Assembly: GCA_026400395.1 (NCBI GenBank) | Contig: JAPLPD010000164.1 | Location: 1 to 49,346, forward strand | Reading direction: 5' to 3' | Origin: Alphaproteobacteria bacterium | GTDB taxonomy: Bacteria; Pseudomonadota; Alphaproteobacteria; Rhizobiales; Xanthobacteraceae | DNA: 49,346 nucleotides | In this document: positions 7,298 through 16,270 of the stretch, one piece after another | Layout of the letters: every line of letters starts with the position of its first letter | How positions within the stretch are numbered: position 1 is the first letter of the stretch | Notes under the pieces: generated by a model | Seen by the model: only the letters and a program-made list of their open reading frames with translations | Told to the model about the DNA's origin: nothing | Databases searched by the model: none | Position numbers and translations under genes: made by a program

Positions 7298-8293
7298 TCA
7301 TTCAGCCTTGAGGTTGGCGGCGCGAGCGACCGCACTCCACCGCTCCACATCGTCGGCGATGACCTTGAGGAATTCCTCGGGCTTATTGCCGACCGAATCG
7401 CCACCCTCGGTGGCCATCCAATTGACGATCTTCGGCGTATTCAGCCCGGCGACGATTTCCCGGTGGAGCAGGCTCACGATCGGCTTCGGCGTTTCAGCCG
7501 GCGCCAGCAGTCCGAACCATTGATAAACGTCGTAGCCGGGGATGCCTGACTCCGCGATGGTCGGCACGTCGGGCAGCAACGAGGCGCGCTTGATGCTCGA
7601 CACCGCGATCGCCCGGAGCGTGCCGGCATCGAGATGCTGCTTGACCGACACCGCGTTGACCAACATGACCGGAACGCGCCCGGCCAGCACGTCGGTCAGA
7701 CCGGGCGCAACACCATTGTAGGGCACGTGCAGCAAGTCGATGCCGGCGCGGCTATTCAGCAACTCCATGCCCATGTGCGTCGTCGAGCCGAGACCGGGCG
7801 AAGCAAAAGCCAGCTTGCCTGGCTCCTTCTTGGCGAGTTCGATCAGCTCGGCGAAGGTCTTCACCGGCAGCGACGGATGAACCACCAGAACATTGGGAAT
7901 GGAGACGATCAGCGTGACCGGAGAGAAATCCTTGGCGGCGTCGAAGCGCATGGCTTTTCGCGTGACGTGAAGGCTCGTCATCGTGCTTGCAACCATGACC
8001 AGCGTATAGCCATCGGGCGTCGCGCGGGCTCCGGCCTCGATCCCGGTCGCGCTGCCGCCGCCGGGACGGTTCTCGATGACGAACTGTTGGCCGAGCTTTT
8101 CCGACAGATGCTGGCCAAGCAGGCGCGCAACGGTATCGGTGCCGCCGCCTGGCGATGACGGCACGATGATCCGCACCGGCCTGGACGGATAGTCGGACTG
8201 GGCGTTCGCGTGTGGCGCGAGCAGCGCAGCCGAAACGGCCAGCAGGAGTGCCGCCGCTCGCTTCAGTCGAATGGTGATCGTCTCCGTCTGCAT
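7298..8293 (-). CDS. Bug-family (TctC) periplasmic substrate-binding protein
   Basis: A 331-residue tripartite tricarboxylate transporter receptor. A signal peptide (basic start, hydrophobic core about residues 12-25, cleavage near HANA-QS) leads into the Bug signature YPSRPVRIIVPSSPGGGTD, then ENRPGGGS, ATPDGYTLV, FASPGLGSTTHMG and HVPYNG, all typical of solute-binding residues and hinge. These receptors capture carboxylates in the periplasm and hand them to TctA/TctB. The start at 8293 is preferred because GAGGA lies five bases upstream; an ATG at 8305 is also possible. It is the last gene of a five-gene run that begins with a TcuA-like flavoprotein, so its ligand may be the polycarboxylate that enzyme oxidises. 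No TctAB genes are adjacent. Confidence 0.9.
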   Translation of the reverse strand: MQTETITIRLKRAAALLLAVSAALLAPHANAQSDYPSRPVRIIVPSSPGGGTDTVARLLGQHLSEKLGQQFVIENRPGGGSATGIEAGARATPDGYTLVMVASTMTSLHVTRKAMRFDAAKDFSPVTLIVSIPNVLVVHPSLPVKTFAELIELAKKEPGKLAFASPGLGSTTHMGMELLNSRAGIDLLHVPYNGVAPGLTDVLAGRVPVMLVNAVSVKQHLDAGTLRAIAVSSIKRASLLPDVPTIAESGIPGYDVYQWFGLLAPAETPKPIVSLLHREIVAGLNTPKIVNWMATEGGDSVGNKPEEFLKVIADDVERWSAVARAANLKAE

Positions 8294-8315
8294 CGCAATC
8301 CTCATGGAGCAACGT

Positions 8316-9098
8316 TCAGCGTGCGGGTGCCTGCATTCCCGGATGGCTGCCCGCTGAGCCATAGCGCGAACCGGGATAGAACGCCGCGGCGAAAGAAGGC
8401 CGCGCCCGCACGCGTGCCAGCCAGTCGGCAACGCGCGGCTTGTCGGCCCATACATCGGCCAGGCCGATGTCGGACATGCGAACCAACGTCGGGACCAAAG
8501 CCACGTCCGCCAGCGTGAACTGCTGACCGATCATCCACGGACCGTTGGCGAGGGCGCGGTCCATCCGCGCGATCGTTTCGCCCAGACGCTCGATCGAAGC
8601 GCGCTCTTCCTCGGGACTCGAACCGCCACGCCCCATGTTGCGGTAGAACTGCCGGCGGACGGTGCGCTTGGCGACCTGCGCGTCGAACTCCTCCTGCGTC
8701 AGCTTGTCGTACTTGTGCCGGATGTAGCGGTTGTAGGACGGCACGCGGATGGCTGCCGTCGGCACCTCGTCGATGAACTGTCGCCAGGCGCGCATCCGGG
8801 CACGGTCGTAGGCATCGGACGGCGACAGCGCCACAGTGGGAAAAACCTCGTCGAGATATTCGGTGATCACCGAAGAATCGATCACGACCCGCGAACCGTG
8901 CGTAAGCGTCGGCACGACACCGTTCTCGTTAAGCTTGAGATACCAGTCCGACAGGTTCTCGTTCTTGCCTGAGTCCAGGCGGCGGTCCTCGAACGGCAAC
9001 GACTTTTCCGCGAGCACCATGCGAACCTTCTGGCTGCAGGTGGATGTCGGCCAGTTGTAGAGTGTGAGAGGCTCGCCCGTGGGGTTGGTCGCTGACAT
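8316..9098 (-). CDS. Glutathione S-transferase family protein
   Basis: A 260-residue two-domain GST. The thioredoxin-like N-terminal domain has the motif WPTSTCSQKVRM with a possible catalytic Cys21 or Ser22, the cis-proline loop VVPTL and the glutathione-binding DSSVITEYLD. An all-helical C-terminal domain follows, with the N-capping segment FTLADVALVPTL. The Cys/Ser active site and an insertion around residues 120-165 resemble the group that includes tetrachlorohydroquinone dehalogenase and lignin etherases, so reductive dehalogenation or ether cleavage with glutathione is possible; the substrate is not predictable. GGGAGGA precedes the ATG. It lies 43 bp after the deacetylase gene in the same operon. 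Confidence 0.88.
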   Translation of the reverse strand: MSATNPTGEPLTLYNWPTSTCSQKVRMVLAEKSLPFEDRRLDSGKNENLSDWYLKLNENGVVPTLTHGSRVVIDSSVITEYLDEVFPTVALSPSDAYDRARMRAWRQFIDEVPTAAIRVPSYNRYIRHKYDKLTQEEFDAQVAKRTVRRQFYRNMGRGGSSPEEERASIERLGETIARMDRALANGPWMIGQQFTLADVALVPTLVRMSDIGLADVWADKPRVADWLARVRARPSFAAAFYPGSRYGSAGSHPGMQAPAR

Positions 9099-9141
9099 TG
9101 ATCCTCCCGCTGAGCCCCGCGCTCACGCCCTCAAGCTTTGA

Positions 9142-10035
9142 CTAAGGAACGCAGGCCGCCGGCAGCGTGGCCGCGTAATCAGCGATTCCACCCGGCGTCG
9201 TGACCCACACTTTGTCGAATTCCGGATGCTTCATGAGTGATTGCAGCGCCTGCCGCACCTGCGCGAGCCGGAACGGCTGACCGGTGCAGAACGTATGCAT
9301 CGAGACGCCGAACACGAGAGACTGCTTCTGCGAAAGCCGGAGCATTTCCTCGAACTGATCGAGTATCATGCGATGAAAGTCCGTGGCGGGCTGAGCGCGG
9401 CTGAGCATCGTCGGCGTATCGTTGATCTCGATCGGGTAAGGCACCGACATGATACGGCCCGCGCGCGTCTTCATCCAGAACGGCTGGTCGTCGGCGGGCC
9501 AGTCCATCAGAAAAGTGTAGCCGTTCTCCTGCAGCAGATCGGGAGTCACCGCCGTCTCCGAAATCCACGGCCCCATCCAGCCATAGGGTCGCCGCCCGCA
9601 ACTCTCGGCGAGCGTCTTGGTTGCGTGCGCGATCATCGCGGCCTCGGCCGCTTCGTCCATGTCGGATTGGCGCTCGGAGTTCGTGTAGCCGTGGCCGATC
9701 ACTTCGTCGCCGCGCTGGCGGATGCGCGCGGCAATCTGCGGCATCTCCTCGCAGACCGACGCATTGAGCAGATGGCACATCGGCAATTTCAATTCGTCCA
9801 TCAGATCGAAAATGCGCCAGATGCCGACGCGCAGACCGTAGTCGCGCCAGCCGAAATTGCGGACATCCGGTTGGGGACCAGGCGCCGTCGGTGTGTGGCC
9901 GAGACCTTCGCCAAAGCTGAAATGCTCGACATTCAGCGCGCAATAGAAGGCGAGGCGCTTGCCGTCCGGCCACGAAAAGTCTTTGCGCTCGGTGATTGGC
10001 GAATAGGCGTAACGATTGTGTTTTTTCAGCTTCAT
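9142..10035 (-). CDS. PuuE-like polysaccharide deacetylase-fold hydrolase
   Basis: A 297-residue NodB-fold protein close to the PuuE/allantoinase group rather than to classical chitin deacetylases. Supporting segments are LNVEHFSFGEG, the conserved DYGLRVGIWRIFDLMDE, GHGYTNSERQSDM, WMGPWISE and the late motif MHTFCTGQPFR, which takes the place of the HPHISGQPFR seen in many PuuE proteins. The usual metal-binding Asp-Asp-His triad is not clearly complete, so PuuE-like metal-free amide hydrolysis is plausible. There is no signal peptide, consistent with cytosolic hydrolysis of a cyclic amide or ureide. It sits within the TcuA-like operon, 54 bp after the SRPBCC gene. Confidence 0.82.
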   Translation of the reverse strand: MKLKKHNRYAYSPITERKDFSWPDGKRLAFYCALNVEHFSFGEGLGHTPTAPGPQPDVRNFGWRDYGLRVGIWRIFDLMDELKLPMCHLLNASVCEEMPQIAARIRQRGDEVIGHGYTNSERQSDMDEAAEAAMIAHATKTLAESCGRRPYGWMGPWISETAVTPDLLQENGYTFLMDWPADDQPFWMKTRAGRIMSVPYPIEINDTPTMLSRAQPATDFHRMILDQFEEMLRLSQKQSLVFGVSMHTFCTGQPFRLAQVRQALQSLMKHPEFDKVWVTTPGGIADYAATLPAACVP

Positions 10036-10089
10036 GACGCGCCAGCCTTTATGGCTTCGATGGAGAAGGCGTCTTGCTCGGGCGATGCG

Positions 10090-10491
10090 CTATTGATTGA
10101 TTTCGGGCTCGACGAGGCTGGCGAGGTTTCGCAGCGAATCCTGCCAACCGAGGTAGCACATCTCCACCGGAATGGCGTCCGGGATGCCCTCCTGCACGAC
10201 GTTCAATTCGGTGCCGCACAAGACCCGCTTGAGCGTCACCGTCACCTGCATTTCGCCCGGCAAATTGGGATCGTCGAATTTATCAGTGTAGCGCAGCCGC
10301 TCGCCGGGCACGAGCTCCCGATACGTGCACATCTTGAACCCGCCGCCCACCTTCGCGTCGAACTGGTGGACCGCGCAGGTGAAGCCATTGGGCGGCAGCC
10401 ACTTCGCCATGGCGTCCGCCTCGGTGAAGGCGCGGTAGACCTTTTCGGGCTTCGTTGCCAGCACGCGATGCAATCGAACGGTGTTGGGCAT
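10090..10491 (-). CDS. SRPBCC/AHSA1-domain protein
   Basis: A 133-residue START-like (SRPBCC) protein of the activator-of-Hsp90-ATPase type. The pattern VLATKPEKVYRAFTEADAM-KWLPPNGF near the N-terminus, then GGGFKMCTY, PGERLRYTDKF, the LPGEMQVTVTL strand, and the final CYLGWQDSLRNLASLVE helix is characteristic. Such proteins have a deep hydrophobic cavity and bind or turn over small ligands; no enzymatic role is known for this subgroup. GGGAGAG lies six bases before the ATG. It is second in the operon behind the TcuA-like gene. Confidence 0.87.
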   Translation of the reverse strand: MPNTVRLHRVLATKPEKVYRAFTEADAMAKWLPPNGFTCAVHQFDAKVGGGFKMCTYRELVPGERLRYTDKFDDPNLPGEMQVTVTLKRVLCGTELNVVQEGIPDAIPVEMCYLGWQDSLRNLASLVEPEINQ

Positions 10492-10542
10492 GGCTATCTC
10501 TCCCGTTCAGGACAAACGAAGCCCGACCCCGGCGGTCTGGCG

Positions 10543-12027
10543 TCAGGCGTTGCGGAAGCTCGCCGCGCCGGCTCCTGCTATGCGGCCGAACACGGTGCCG
10601 GACATCAGCCCCGAGCCGCCCGGATAGTTGAAGTAGAAGATGCCGCCGACCAGTTCGCCCGCGGCGTAGAGGCCGGGGATCGGGTTCATGTCGGAGTCGA
10701 TCACCTGCCCCGCGTCCGGGTCGATGCGCACGCCGCCGAAGGTGAACGAAAGCCCGCAACCGACCTGATACGCCTCGAAAGGCGGCTCCTCGATGGTGTT
10801 GGCCCAGTTCGACTTGTTGAAGTCGAGGCCCACCGTCGAGCGCCCGTCCTTGATGTTGGGATTGAACGGCACGTCCTTCTTCACCGCCGCGTTGTACTTC
10901 TTGATCTCGTCGAGGAACGCGACCGGATCGACGCCCTCCAGCTTGTGGGCGAACTCTTCGATGGTGCTGGCCGAGACCTTCGACACGCGCTTGATGCGGT
11001 ATTCGGCGCGCAGCATCGGCACGATCTTGCCGTCGAACACCTGCCACGCGAAGTTGTTGGGCTGGCGCAGCACCAGCGCACCGTATTTCGCGTAGGTGTA
11101 GTTGCGGAAGTCGGCGCCCTCATCGACGAAGCGCCGCCCGGTGGCATTGATCAGAATGCCCCACGGATAGGAGTGCTTCTGGAAGTTGTCGCCGACCGAA
11201 AGGTCGCCGAACTCCGGAGCGTTGTAGTCCCACTGCACCGCGTGGCCACCCGACCAGTTGCCGTAGCTCGATGCGCCGATGGCCAGCGCCATGTTGATGC
11301 CGTCGCCGGTGTTGTAAGGCGTGCCGCGCACCTTCGCGAGTTCCCAGCCGGGGCCCATGTACTTGGTGCGCATCTCGGAGCTCGACTCGAAGCCGCCGCA
11401 GGCAATCACCACCGACTTGCAGGGAATGTCCTCGAAGTTGCCGTTCGATTTCACACGCAGGCCGGTGACCACCTTGCCGTCATAGATCAGCGAAATGCCG
11501 CGCGTGTTGTAGCGGACCTCGATGCCGAACTTCTCCGCGAGCTTGAGATGCTGCTCGATCAGGCCCGGACCGCCGCCCTTGGATTCGACCGTAAGGCCGC
11601 CCCAGAACTTGAACTTGCCGTCGATCAGATACGCCTGACGGCCCCAGATCGGATCGAACTTCATACCCTTGCTGTGCAGCCAGCGCATCGCGTCGCGGGA
11701 GCGGCCGACCAAGCGGTCGCAAAGTTCGCCATCGGTGCGGTACTGGGTGACGCGGAACATATCGTCGTAGAACTGGTCCGCCGTGTAGGTGCCGAAGTCC
11801 GAGCGGTCGATCTCGTCCTTGGTCAGGTCGGGCATGATCGCCTTGAGATCGTCGACACCGTCGTAGACGCAGCGGAACGCACCGGCGGTGAAGCGCGAAT
11901 TGCCGCCCATCAGTTCCTTCGGCGCGCGCTCGACCATGAGCACCTTGGCGCCCTTTTCGGCCGCCGCCTGAGCCGCGCAGAACGCCGCATTGCCGGCGCC
12001 GACCACCACCACGTCGAAATTTGCCAC
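10543..12027 (-). CDS. tcuA: FAD-dependent TcuA-like (tricarballylate dehydrogenase) oxidoreductase
   Basis: A 494-residue flavoprotein of the fumarate reductase/succinate dehydrogenase superfamily, closest in layout to TcuA, which oxidises tricarballylate to cis-aconitate. The N-terminal dinucleotide site VVVVGAGNAAFCAAQAAAEKG, with VMVE-type strand end, is followed by MGGNSRFTAGAFR, the GGGPGLIEQ capping segment, SVVIACGGF, the substrate region GGHAVQWDYN, NATGRRFVDEG, and the C-terminal FAD clamp PIPGLYAAGELVGGIFYFNYPGGSGLMSGTVFGRIAG. No TcuB electron-transfer partner is in the window. It heads a minus-strand operon (gaps of about 10-54 bp) ending in a Bug receptor. The 235 bp upstream are shared with the divergent cupin gene and should hold both promoters. 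A related substrate such as another polycarboxylate or a ring cannot be excluded. Confidence 0.78.
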   Translation of the reverse strand: MANFDVVVVGAGNAAFCAAQAAAEKGAKVLMVERAPKELMGGNSRFTAGAFRCVYDGVDDLKAIMPDLTKDEIDRSDFGTYTADQFYDDMFRVTQYRTDGELCDRLVGRSRDAMRWLHSKGMKFDPIWGRQAYLIDGKFKFWGGLTVESKGGGPGLIEQHLKLAEKFGIEVRYNTRGISLIYDGKVVTGLRVKSNGNFEDIPCKSVVIACGGFESSSEMRTKYMGPGWELAKVRGTPYNTGDGINMALAIGASSYGNWSGGHAVQWDYNAPEFGDLSVGDNFQKHSYPWGILINATGRRFVDEGADFRNYTYAKYGALVLRQPNNFAWQVFDGKIVPMLRAEYRIKRVSKVSASTIEEFAHKLEGVDPVAFLDEIKKYNAAVKKDVPFNPNIKDGRSTVGLDFNKSNWANTIEEPPFEAYQVGCGLSFTFGGVRIDPDAGQVIDSDMNPIPGLYAAGELVGGIFYFNYPGGSGLMSGTVFGRIAGAGAASFRNA

Positions 12028-12263
12028 AAGTCCCTCCGCAATCCTTTACCCCGGCGCTGCTTTGTCCAGCAGCGACCATCGGTTCTCTTTCTTTCATCGA
12101 ACGTCCACCCCTTGCCGTCAAGGGCACGTTGCTGCCTTGATACCCATGACATGCCCCAGAATTTCACGCATATCTCCTATGCCTTCACCACCCACGCGCG
12201 GGCCCGGAAAGCCGGCATGGATGGCGCCGCCTTCAGGTTCATCCCTCGTCAAAAGGACAGGAC

Positions 12264-12797
12264 ATGCCCAGAACCTTCCGACGAGTCGTCACTGGTCAAA
12301 ATGCGGAAGGCCGGTCGATTTTCGTTATCGACGCCGAGGCATCGAAAACATTCAGTCGTCGCGCCGGTGCAACCCACGTGACCGATTTCTGGCAGACAGG
12401 CCAAACCCCGGCCGATAATTCCGGGAACGCGGATGCAACCGTCGGCCCGTACAGCCTGCCGCCGCCGAAGAACGGCAGCGTTTTCCGCATGCTGGAAATT
12501 CCGCCCGACACCGAGCGGGTGGCCGCGCTTCGCGGAAGCGCAACCGCGTTCACGGCGCAGGACGCAGCCTACAAGCGCGACTTCCAGAACGCCCGCCATC
12601 CCGGATTCCACAAGACCGCCTCTACCGACTACGTGATCGTCCTGTCGGGCGAAATCTACGCCCTGGTTGATGAAGGCGAGACTTTGCTGCGGGCCGGCGA
12701 CGTGTTCATTCAGCGCGGCACCAGCCATGCCTGGAGCAATCGTGGCAGCGAGCCGGCGATCCTGGCCGTCGTGCTGCTCGACGCCGATCCGGTCTGA
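12264..12797 (+). CDS. Cupin-domain protein
   Basis: A 177-residue protein with one C-terminal cupin barrel. Motif 1 is FHKTASTDYVIVLSGE, residues ~113-128, in which an Asp stands where the second metal His/Glu group often lies; motif 2 is GDVFIQRGTSHAWSNRG with the third His. The first ~100 residues (VVTGQNAEGRSIFVIDAE) are typical of cupins linked to catabolic operons, many of which are dioxygenases or small-molecule sensors without catalysis. AAGGACAGG precedes the ATG. The amidohydrolase gene follows 14 bp later, so the two are probably co-transcribed. Confidence 0.86.
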   Translation: MPRTFRRVVTGQNAEGRSIFVIDAEASKTFSRRAGATHVTDFWQTGQTPADNSGNADATVGPYSLPPPKNGSVFRMLEIPPDTERVAALRGSATAFTAQDAAYKRDFQNARHPGFHKTASTDYVIVLSGEIYALVDEGETLLRAGDVFIQRGTSHAWSNRGSEPAILAVVLLDADPV

Positions 12798-12811
12798 ACA
12801 GGAATCCCGAT

Positions 12812-13630
12812 ATGTCGCCAAAGTTGAAACTGCCGGCCGGAGCCTGCGATTGCCACTTCCACATTTTCGGACCGCAAGCGCGCTTTCCGCTGTCGCCGGA
12901 CCGCAAGCGCCAGGTGGTTGACCACCCGTTCGAGGAAGCAGCCGCTTTGCATCAAGCGATGGGATTCTCGCGCGGCCTGCTGGTGCAATCGTTCCAGCAC
13001 GGTCACGGGTACGAATACATGCTGCATGCGCTGTCGCGTGCGCCCGATCGCCTGCGCGGCGTCGCCATCCCGGCGCCGGACATTACCGATGCCGAGCTTG
13101 AGATTCTCGACAAGGCTGGCGTGGTCGGCATCCGTTTTGCCCCGAGGTCCGCGCCGAAGATCGACGCCGATATGCTGGCGCGGGTGCATGAGTTCGGCTG
13201 GCAGCTTCATGTGCTGGTGCATGGCGCCGTCGAGATCGAGGCGTGGAGAGATCAAATCCTGGCCGCGCCGGGCCATTTCGTAATCGAGCACACCGGCTAT
13301 CCGCCGGTCGAGAAGGGGCTCGACAGCCCCGAGTATCGTTTCGTGCTAGAATGCCTCGACACCGGACGCGGCTGGGTCAAGCTCTCGCCGCGGTTCTCGG
13401 CGCAACCGGCCGGATTCACCGACACCGTTCCGATCGTTCGCGCGCTGATCGCACACGCGCCGAATCGGATTCTCTGGGGCTCCGACTGGCCGCACCAGAG
13501 CCACCCGGAGCCTAAACCAGCCGACGCCGATCTGGTCGATCTCATGCTCGATTGGGCGCCCGACGAGAAAACCCGCAACCGGATTTTCGTCGATAACCCC
13601 GCCGAATTGTTCGGCTTCCCGAAGGCTTAA
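12812..13630 (+). CDS. Amidohydrolase 2 family (LigI-like) TIM-barrel hydrolase
   Basis: A 272-residue metal-dependent or metal-free hydrolase of the cog3618/amidohydrolase-2 group, the family of 2-pyrone-4,6-dicarboxylate lactonase LigI. It starts with the HxH strand CDCHFHIFGP, then QSFQHG, the strand-4/5 histidines in HVLVHG and VIEHTGYPP, and ends with the conserved strand-8 Asp in LWGSDWPHQSHPE. Ring-opening of a lactone or hydrolysis of an aromatic-derived dicarboxylate is the likely reaction. It is paired with a cupin gene and flanked by Bug receptors, a frequent setting for aromatic or carboxylate catabolism. Only 4 bp separate it from the convergent Bug pseudogene. Confidence 0.86.
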   Translation: MSPKLKLPAGACDCHFHIFGPQARFPLSPDRKRQVVDHPFEEAAALHQAMGFSRGLLVQSFQHGHGYEYMLHALSRAPDRLRGVAIPAPDITDAELEILDKAGVVGIRFAPRSAPKIDADMLARVHEFGWQLHVLVHGAVEIEAWRDQILAAPGHFVIEHTGYPPVEKGLDSPEYRFVLECLDTGRGWVKLSPRFSAQPAGFTDTVPIVRALIAHAPNRILWGSDWPHQSHPEPKPADADLVDLMLDWAPDEKTRNRIFVDNPAELFGFPKA

Positions 13631-13634
13631 GCTG

Positions 13635-14603
13635 TCAGTCCAGTTTCGCGCCCGAGACCTTCAGGATCTTGGCCCATTTCTCCACGTCCGCGCGCAGATA
13701 GGCGCCGAACTCGGCGCGGGTCATCTGCATCGGCTCCGTGCCGACCTTGGACCACGCGGCCTTCAAGTCGTCCGATTGCAGCGCCTTGTTGATCGCGGCG
13801 TTGAGCGTCTGGAGGATGACATCCGGTGTTCCGGTCGGAGCCATGAACCCAAGCCAGATGATCGCGTCGTAGCCCGGCAGCGCCGTCTCGGCCACGGTCG
13901 GAACATTCGGCAGCACGGACGAGCGCTTCGATCCGGTGGTCGCCAGCGCCCTCGCCTGACCGGCCTGCACGTTCGGCACCATGGTGGTGGTGGCGTCGAT
14001 CATCATCTGGACCTGGCCCCCGATCAGGTCAGTGCGGGCGGCGGAACTGCTCTTGTACGGAACATGCACGATGTCCGTGCCGCTCATGGCTTTGAACAAC
14101 TCCGCGCCCATGTGGTAGCCGGTGCCGATTCACGCCGACGCATAATTGAGTGCAACCGGCTTCGATTTCGCCAGTGCAATGAATTCGCGGAGGTCCTTGG
14201 CTGCGACCGAGGGATGCACCACCATCACCATGTCGGAATAGTTCAGGGTCGCCACCGGGACGAAGTCCCGCAGCAGTTGGTATGGCAGCTTAGGCACCAA
14301 AGTCTCGTTGGTGGTGTGGCTGTTGGTGATCGCCACCAGCGTGTAGCCGTCGTTGGGCGATTTGGCCGCGGCATCGGTGCCGATCACCGAGCCTGCTCCC
14401 GGGCGGTTCTCGACAATGAAGCTTTGGCCGAGCGCATCGGAAAGTTTTTGCGCCATGAACCGCGAATGGACATCCGCCGGCCCGCCTGCGCCATAAGGCA
14501 CGATGATCTTGACCGGGCGCGCGGGGTAACCCTGCGACGAAGCCGCCGATGGCGCTGCGATCGAAACGATAAGGCTCAGCAGCAAGGCCGCGGCGCGCGT
14601 CAT
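13635..14603 (-). pseudogene. Bug-family receptor gene interrupted by one stop codon
   Basis: From an ATG at 14603 (GGGAGGA eight bases upstream) the frame gives a complete Bug receptor: signal peptide, YPARPVKIIVPYGAGGPAD, ENRPGAGS, then NYASA. At 14132-14130 the next codon is TGA, after which the same frame resumes with IGTGYHMGAELFKAMSG and continues to a normal C-terminus ending SGAKLD. Related receptors read ASAGIGT at this point, so a GGA glycine codon appears to have become TGA by one substitution. With the stop read through, the protein would be 322 residues, the normal length. It is therefore a recent pseudogene, a sequencing error, or a recoded stop. The divergent intact Bug-TctB-TctA set begins 188 bp away. 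Confidence 0.85.
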
Positions 14604-14791
14604 GGCATTCCTCCCTGGTCGAATTTGGCCGTGTCTTATGACAGGGCGACGGTCAACACCAGCAACCGCGACGGGCAGGTGCGGCGACAATGCCGCATAA
14701 TCCGGCGCTCTGGTCCCGATCTTGCTTCGCGTCTTGCCGGACCTTGCGCATTGGTCCTTAATCGGAACTTCCGACGCCAGAGGAAATCGAA

Positions 14792-15781
14792 ATGAACACC
14801 GCAAAACTCATTCGCCGGCTTGCGCCAGCCCTGCTGTGTTCGCTGTTCGTCGCGGCACCGATCACCCTTCCCGCTGCGGCCCAATCCTATCCCGCCAAGC
14901 CGATCAAGCTGGTGCTGCCATATGCGCCCGGCGGCGCCACCGACGTCATCGGCCGCACGCTGGCGCAATATCTCGGCGAGACGATCGGCCAGCCTGTGGT
15001 GGCGGAGAACCGCACCGGTTCCGGCGGCATTCCCGGCACCGACTATGTCGTTCGCTCGGCGCCGGACGGCTACACGCTGGTGATGATGGACCCGGCGCTG
15101 ATCATCAACCCTACCCTGCTGCCAAGCGTTCCGTTCGACGTGTTCAAGGATCTCCAGGTCGTGTCCCGGGTGAACTCATCGCCGCTGGTGCTGGTGGTGA
15201 CGCCCGGCATGCCGGCGAAGACCTATGCCGAGTTTCTGACCTATGCCAAAGCCAATCCGGGCAAGCTCAACTTCTCCTCGGCTGGCATCGGCACGACGCC
15301 GCACCTGGCCGGAGAGATGTTCAAGCAACAGACCGGCGTCGACGCCGTGCACGTGCCCTACCGCGGCATCGGCCAGTCCTACACCGACATGATGGCGGGA
15401 AAAATCTCGTTCGCCTTCTCCAGCGCGGCCGGCGCATTGCCGTTCACCAAGGATGAACGCGTCCGCCCGCTGGCAGTGACGAGTCTCAAGCGCGCCGCCA
15501 TCTACCCCAACACGCCAACTATGGACGAGGCCGGGCTGAAGGGCTTCGATGTCGACCTCTGGTATGTGTTGCTCGCTCCGGCGGCCGTGCCGGCGCCGAT
15601 CGTTGCCAAAATCAATGAGGCCATGGTGAAGGCGCTGGCGCTGCCCGAGGTGAAGACCGCCTTCGCCAAGATCGGCGCAGAGCCGGTATCCTCGACACCG
15701 GCGGAGGGCGCAGCCTTCATCAAGTCCGAGTATGAGAAGTGGAAGAAGGTGCTGACCGACGGCAACATCAAGGAGCAGTGA
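14792..15781 (+). CDS. tctC: Bug-family (TctC) receptor of the TctCBA transporter
   Basis: A 329-residue tripartite tricarboxylate transporter receptor, first gene of a receptor-TctB-TctA-receptor operon. The signal peptide (residues 1-30, ending LPAAAQ) precedes YPAKPIKLVLPYAPGGATD, ENRTGSGGIPG, APDGYTLVM, FSSAGIGTTPHLAG and HVPYRG, all standard for this family. It binds a carboxylate in the periplasm and presents it to the TctAB permease. AGAGGAAA precedes the ATG. The downstream TctB starts 32 bp after the stop, so this is the most likely cognate receptor of the permease; a second receptor follows TctA. Confidence 0.92.
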   Translation: MNTAKLIRRLAPALLCSLFVAAPITLPAAAQSYPAKPIKLVLPYAPGGATDVIGRTLAQYLGETIGQPVVAENRTGSGGIPGTDYVVRSAPDGYTLVMMDPALIINPTLLPSVPFDVFKDLQVVSRVNSSPLVLVVTPGMPAKTYAEFLTYAKANPGKLNFSSAGIGTTPHLAGEMFKQQTGVDAVHVPYRGIGQSYTDMMAGKISFAFSSAAGALPFTKDERVRPLAVTSLKRAAIYPNTPTMDEAGLKGFDVDLWYVLLAPAAVPAPIVAKINEAMVKALALPEVKTAFAKIGAEPVSSTPAEGAAFIKSEYEKWKKVLTDGNIKEQ

Positions 15782-15813
15782 CCGCCGCCCGCGTGCTCTG
15801 GCTGAATTGCCGA

Positions 15814-16263
15814 ATGACAATCCGCGCTCCCAAAGACTTCTGGTCCGGCATCATGTTCATCGCCTTCGCGGCGACGGCGATGCTGGCTGCGCGCGGCTAC
15901 TCGCTCGGCAGCGCCGGCAAGATGGGGCCGGGATATTTCCCGATGGCGCTCGGCGGAACCCTGGGGCTGATCGGCGCGATCCTGGTGGTCCGCTCGCTGT
16001 TCGCACCGGGTGAGCCGGTCGGCCGCATTCACGTTCTGCCGCTGTCGATCATCGCAACCGGCGTCGCGCTTTTCGGGATCATGCTGGAGCCGCTCGGCCT
16101 CGTGGTGGCGCTGATCGTGGTCATGCTCGTCGCCGCGTTTGCCGGCCGCGACTCGCGTCCGCTGGAAGCCGTGGCGCTGGCTGTGGCCCTGGCCGCCTTC
16201 TCGGTCGGCATCTTCGTCGTGGCCCTGCGGCTGCCGTTGCCGATCTGGCCGTCGTTCCTCTAG
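15814..16263 (+). CDS. tctB: TctB-like small membrane subunit of the tricarboxylate transporter
   Basis: A 149-residue membrane protein with four predicted helices (about residues 9-30, 40-62, 75-98 and 105-140). The sequence begins with the typical DFWSGIMFIAFA and GPGYFPMALGG segments of TctB, followed by the late repeats LGLVVALIVVML and AVALAAFSVGIFVV. TctB has no known catalytic residues and assists TctA in sodium-coupled carboxylate uptake at the inner membrane. The ATG at 15814 is chosen; an in-frame GTG at 15793 is possible, but neither has a strong ribosome site. TctA starts 7 bp after the stop, so translation is probably coupled. Confidence 0.9.
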   Translation: MTIRAPKDFWSGIMFIAFAATAMLAARGYSLGSAGKMGPGYFPMALGGTLGLIGAILVVRSLFAPGEPVGRIHVLPLSIIATGVALFGIMLEPLGLVVALIVVMLVAAFAGRDSRPLEAVALAVALAAFSVGIFVVALRLPLPIWPSFL

Positions 16264-16270
16264 GCCGGCG

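Noticed and set aside
9241-12381. A 1,046-codon open frame on the plus strand
   Set aside because: It lies antisense to three clear minus-strand genes (deacetylase, SRPBCC, TcuA-like), is very His/Arg/Ala-rich and has no domain; it is a high-GC codon shadow.
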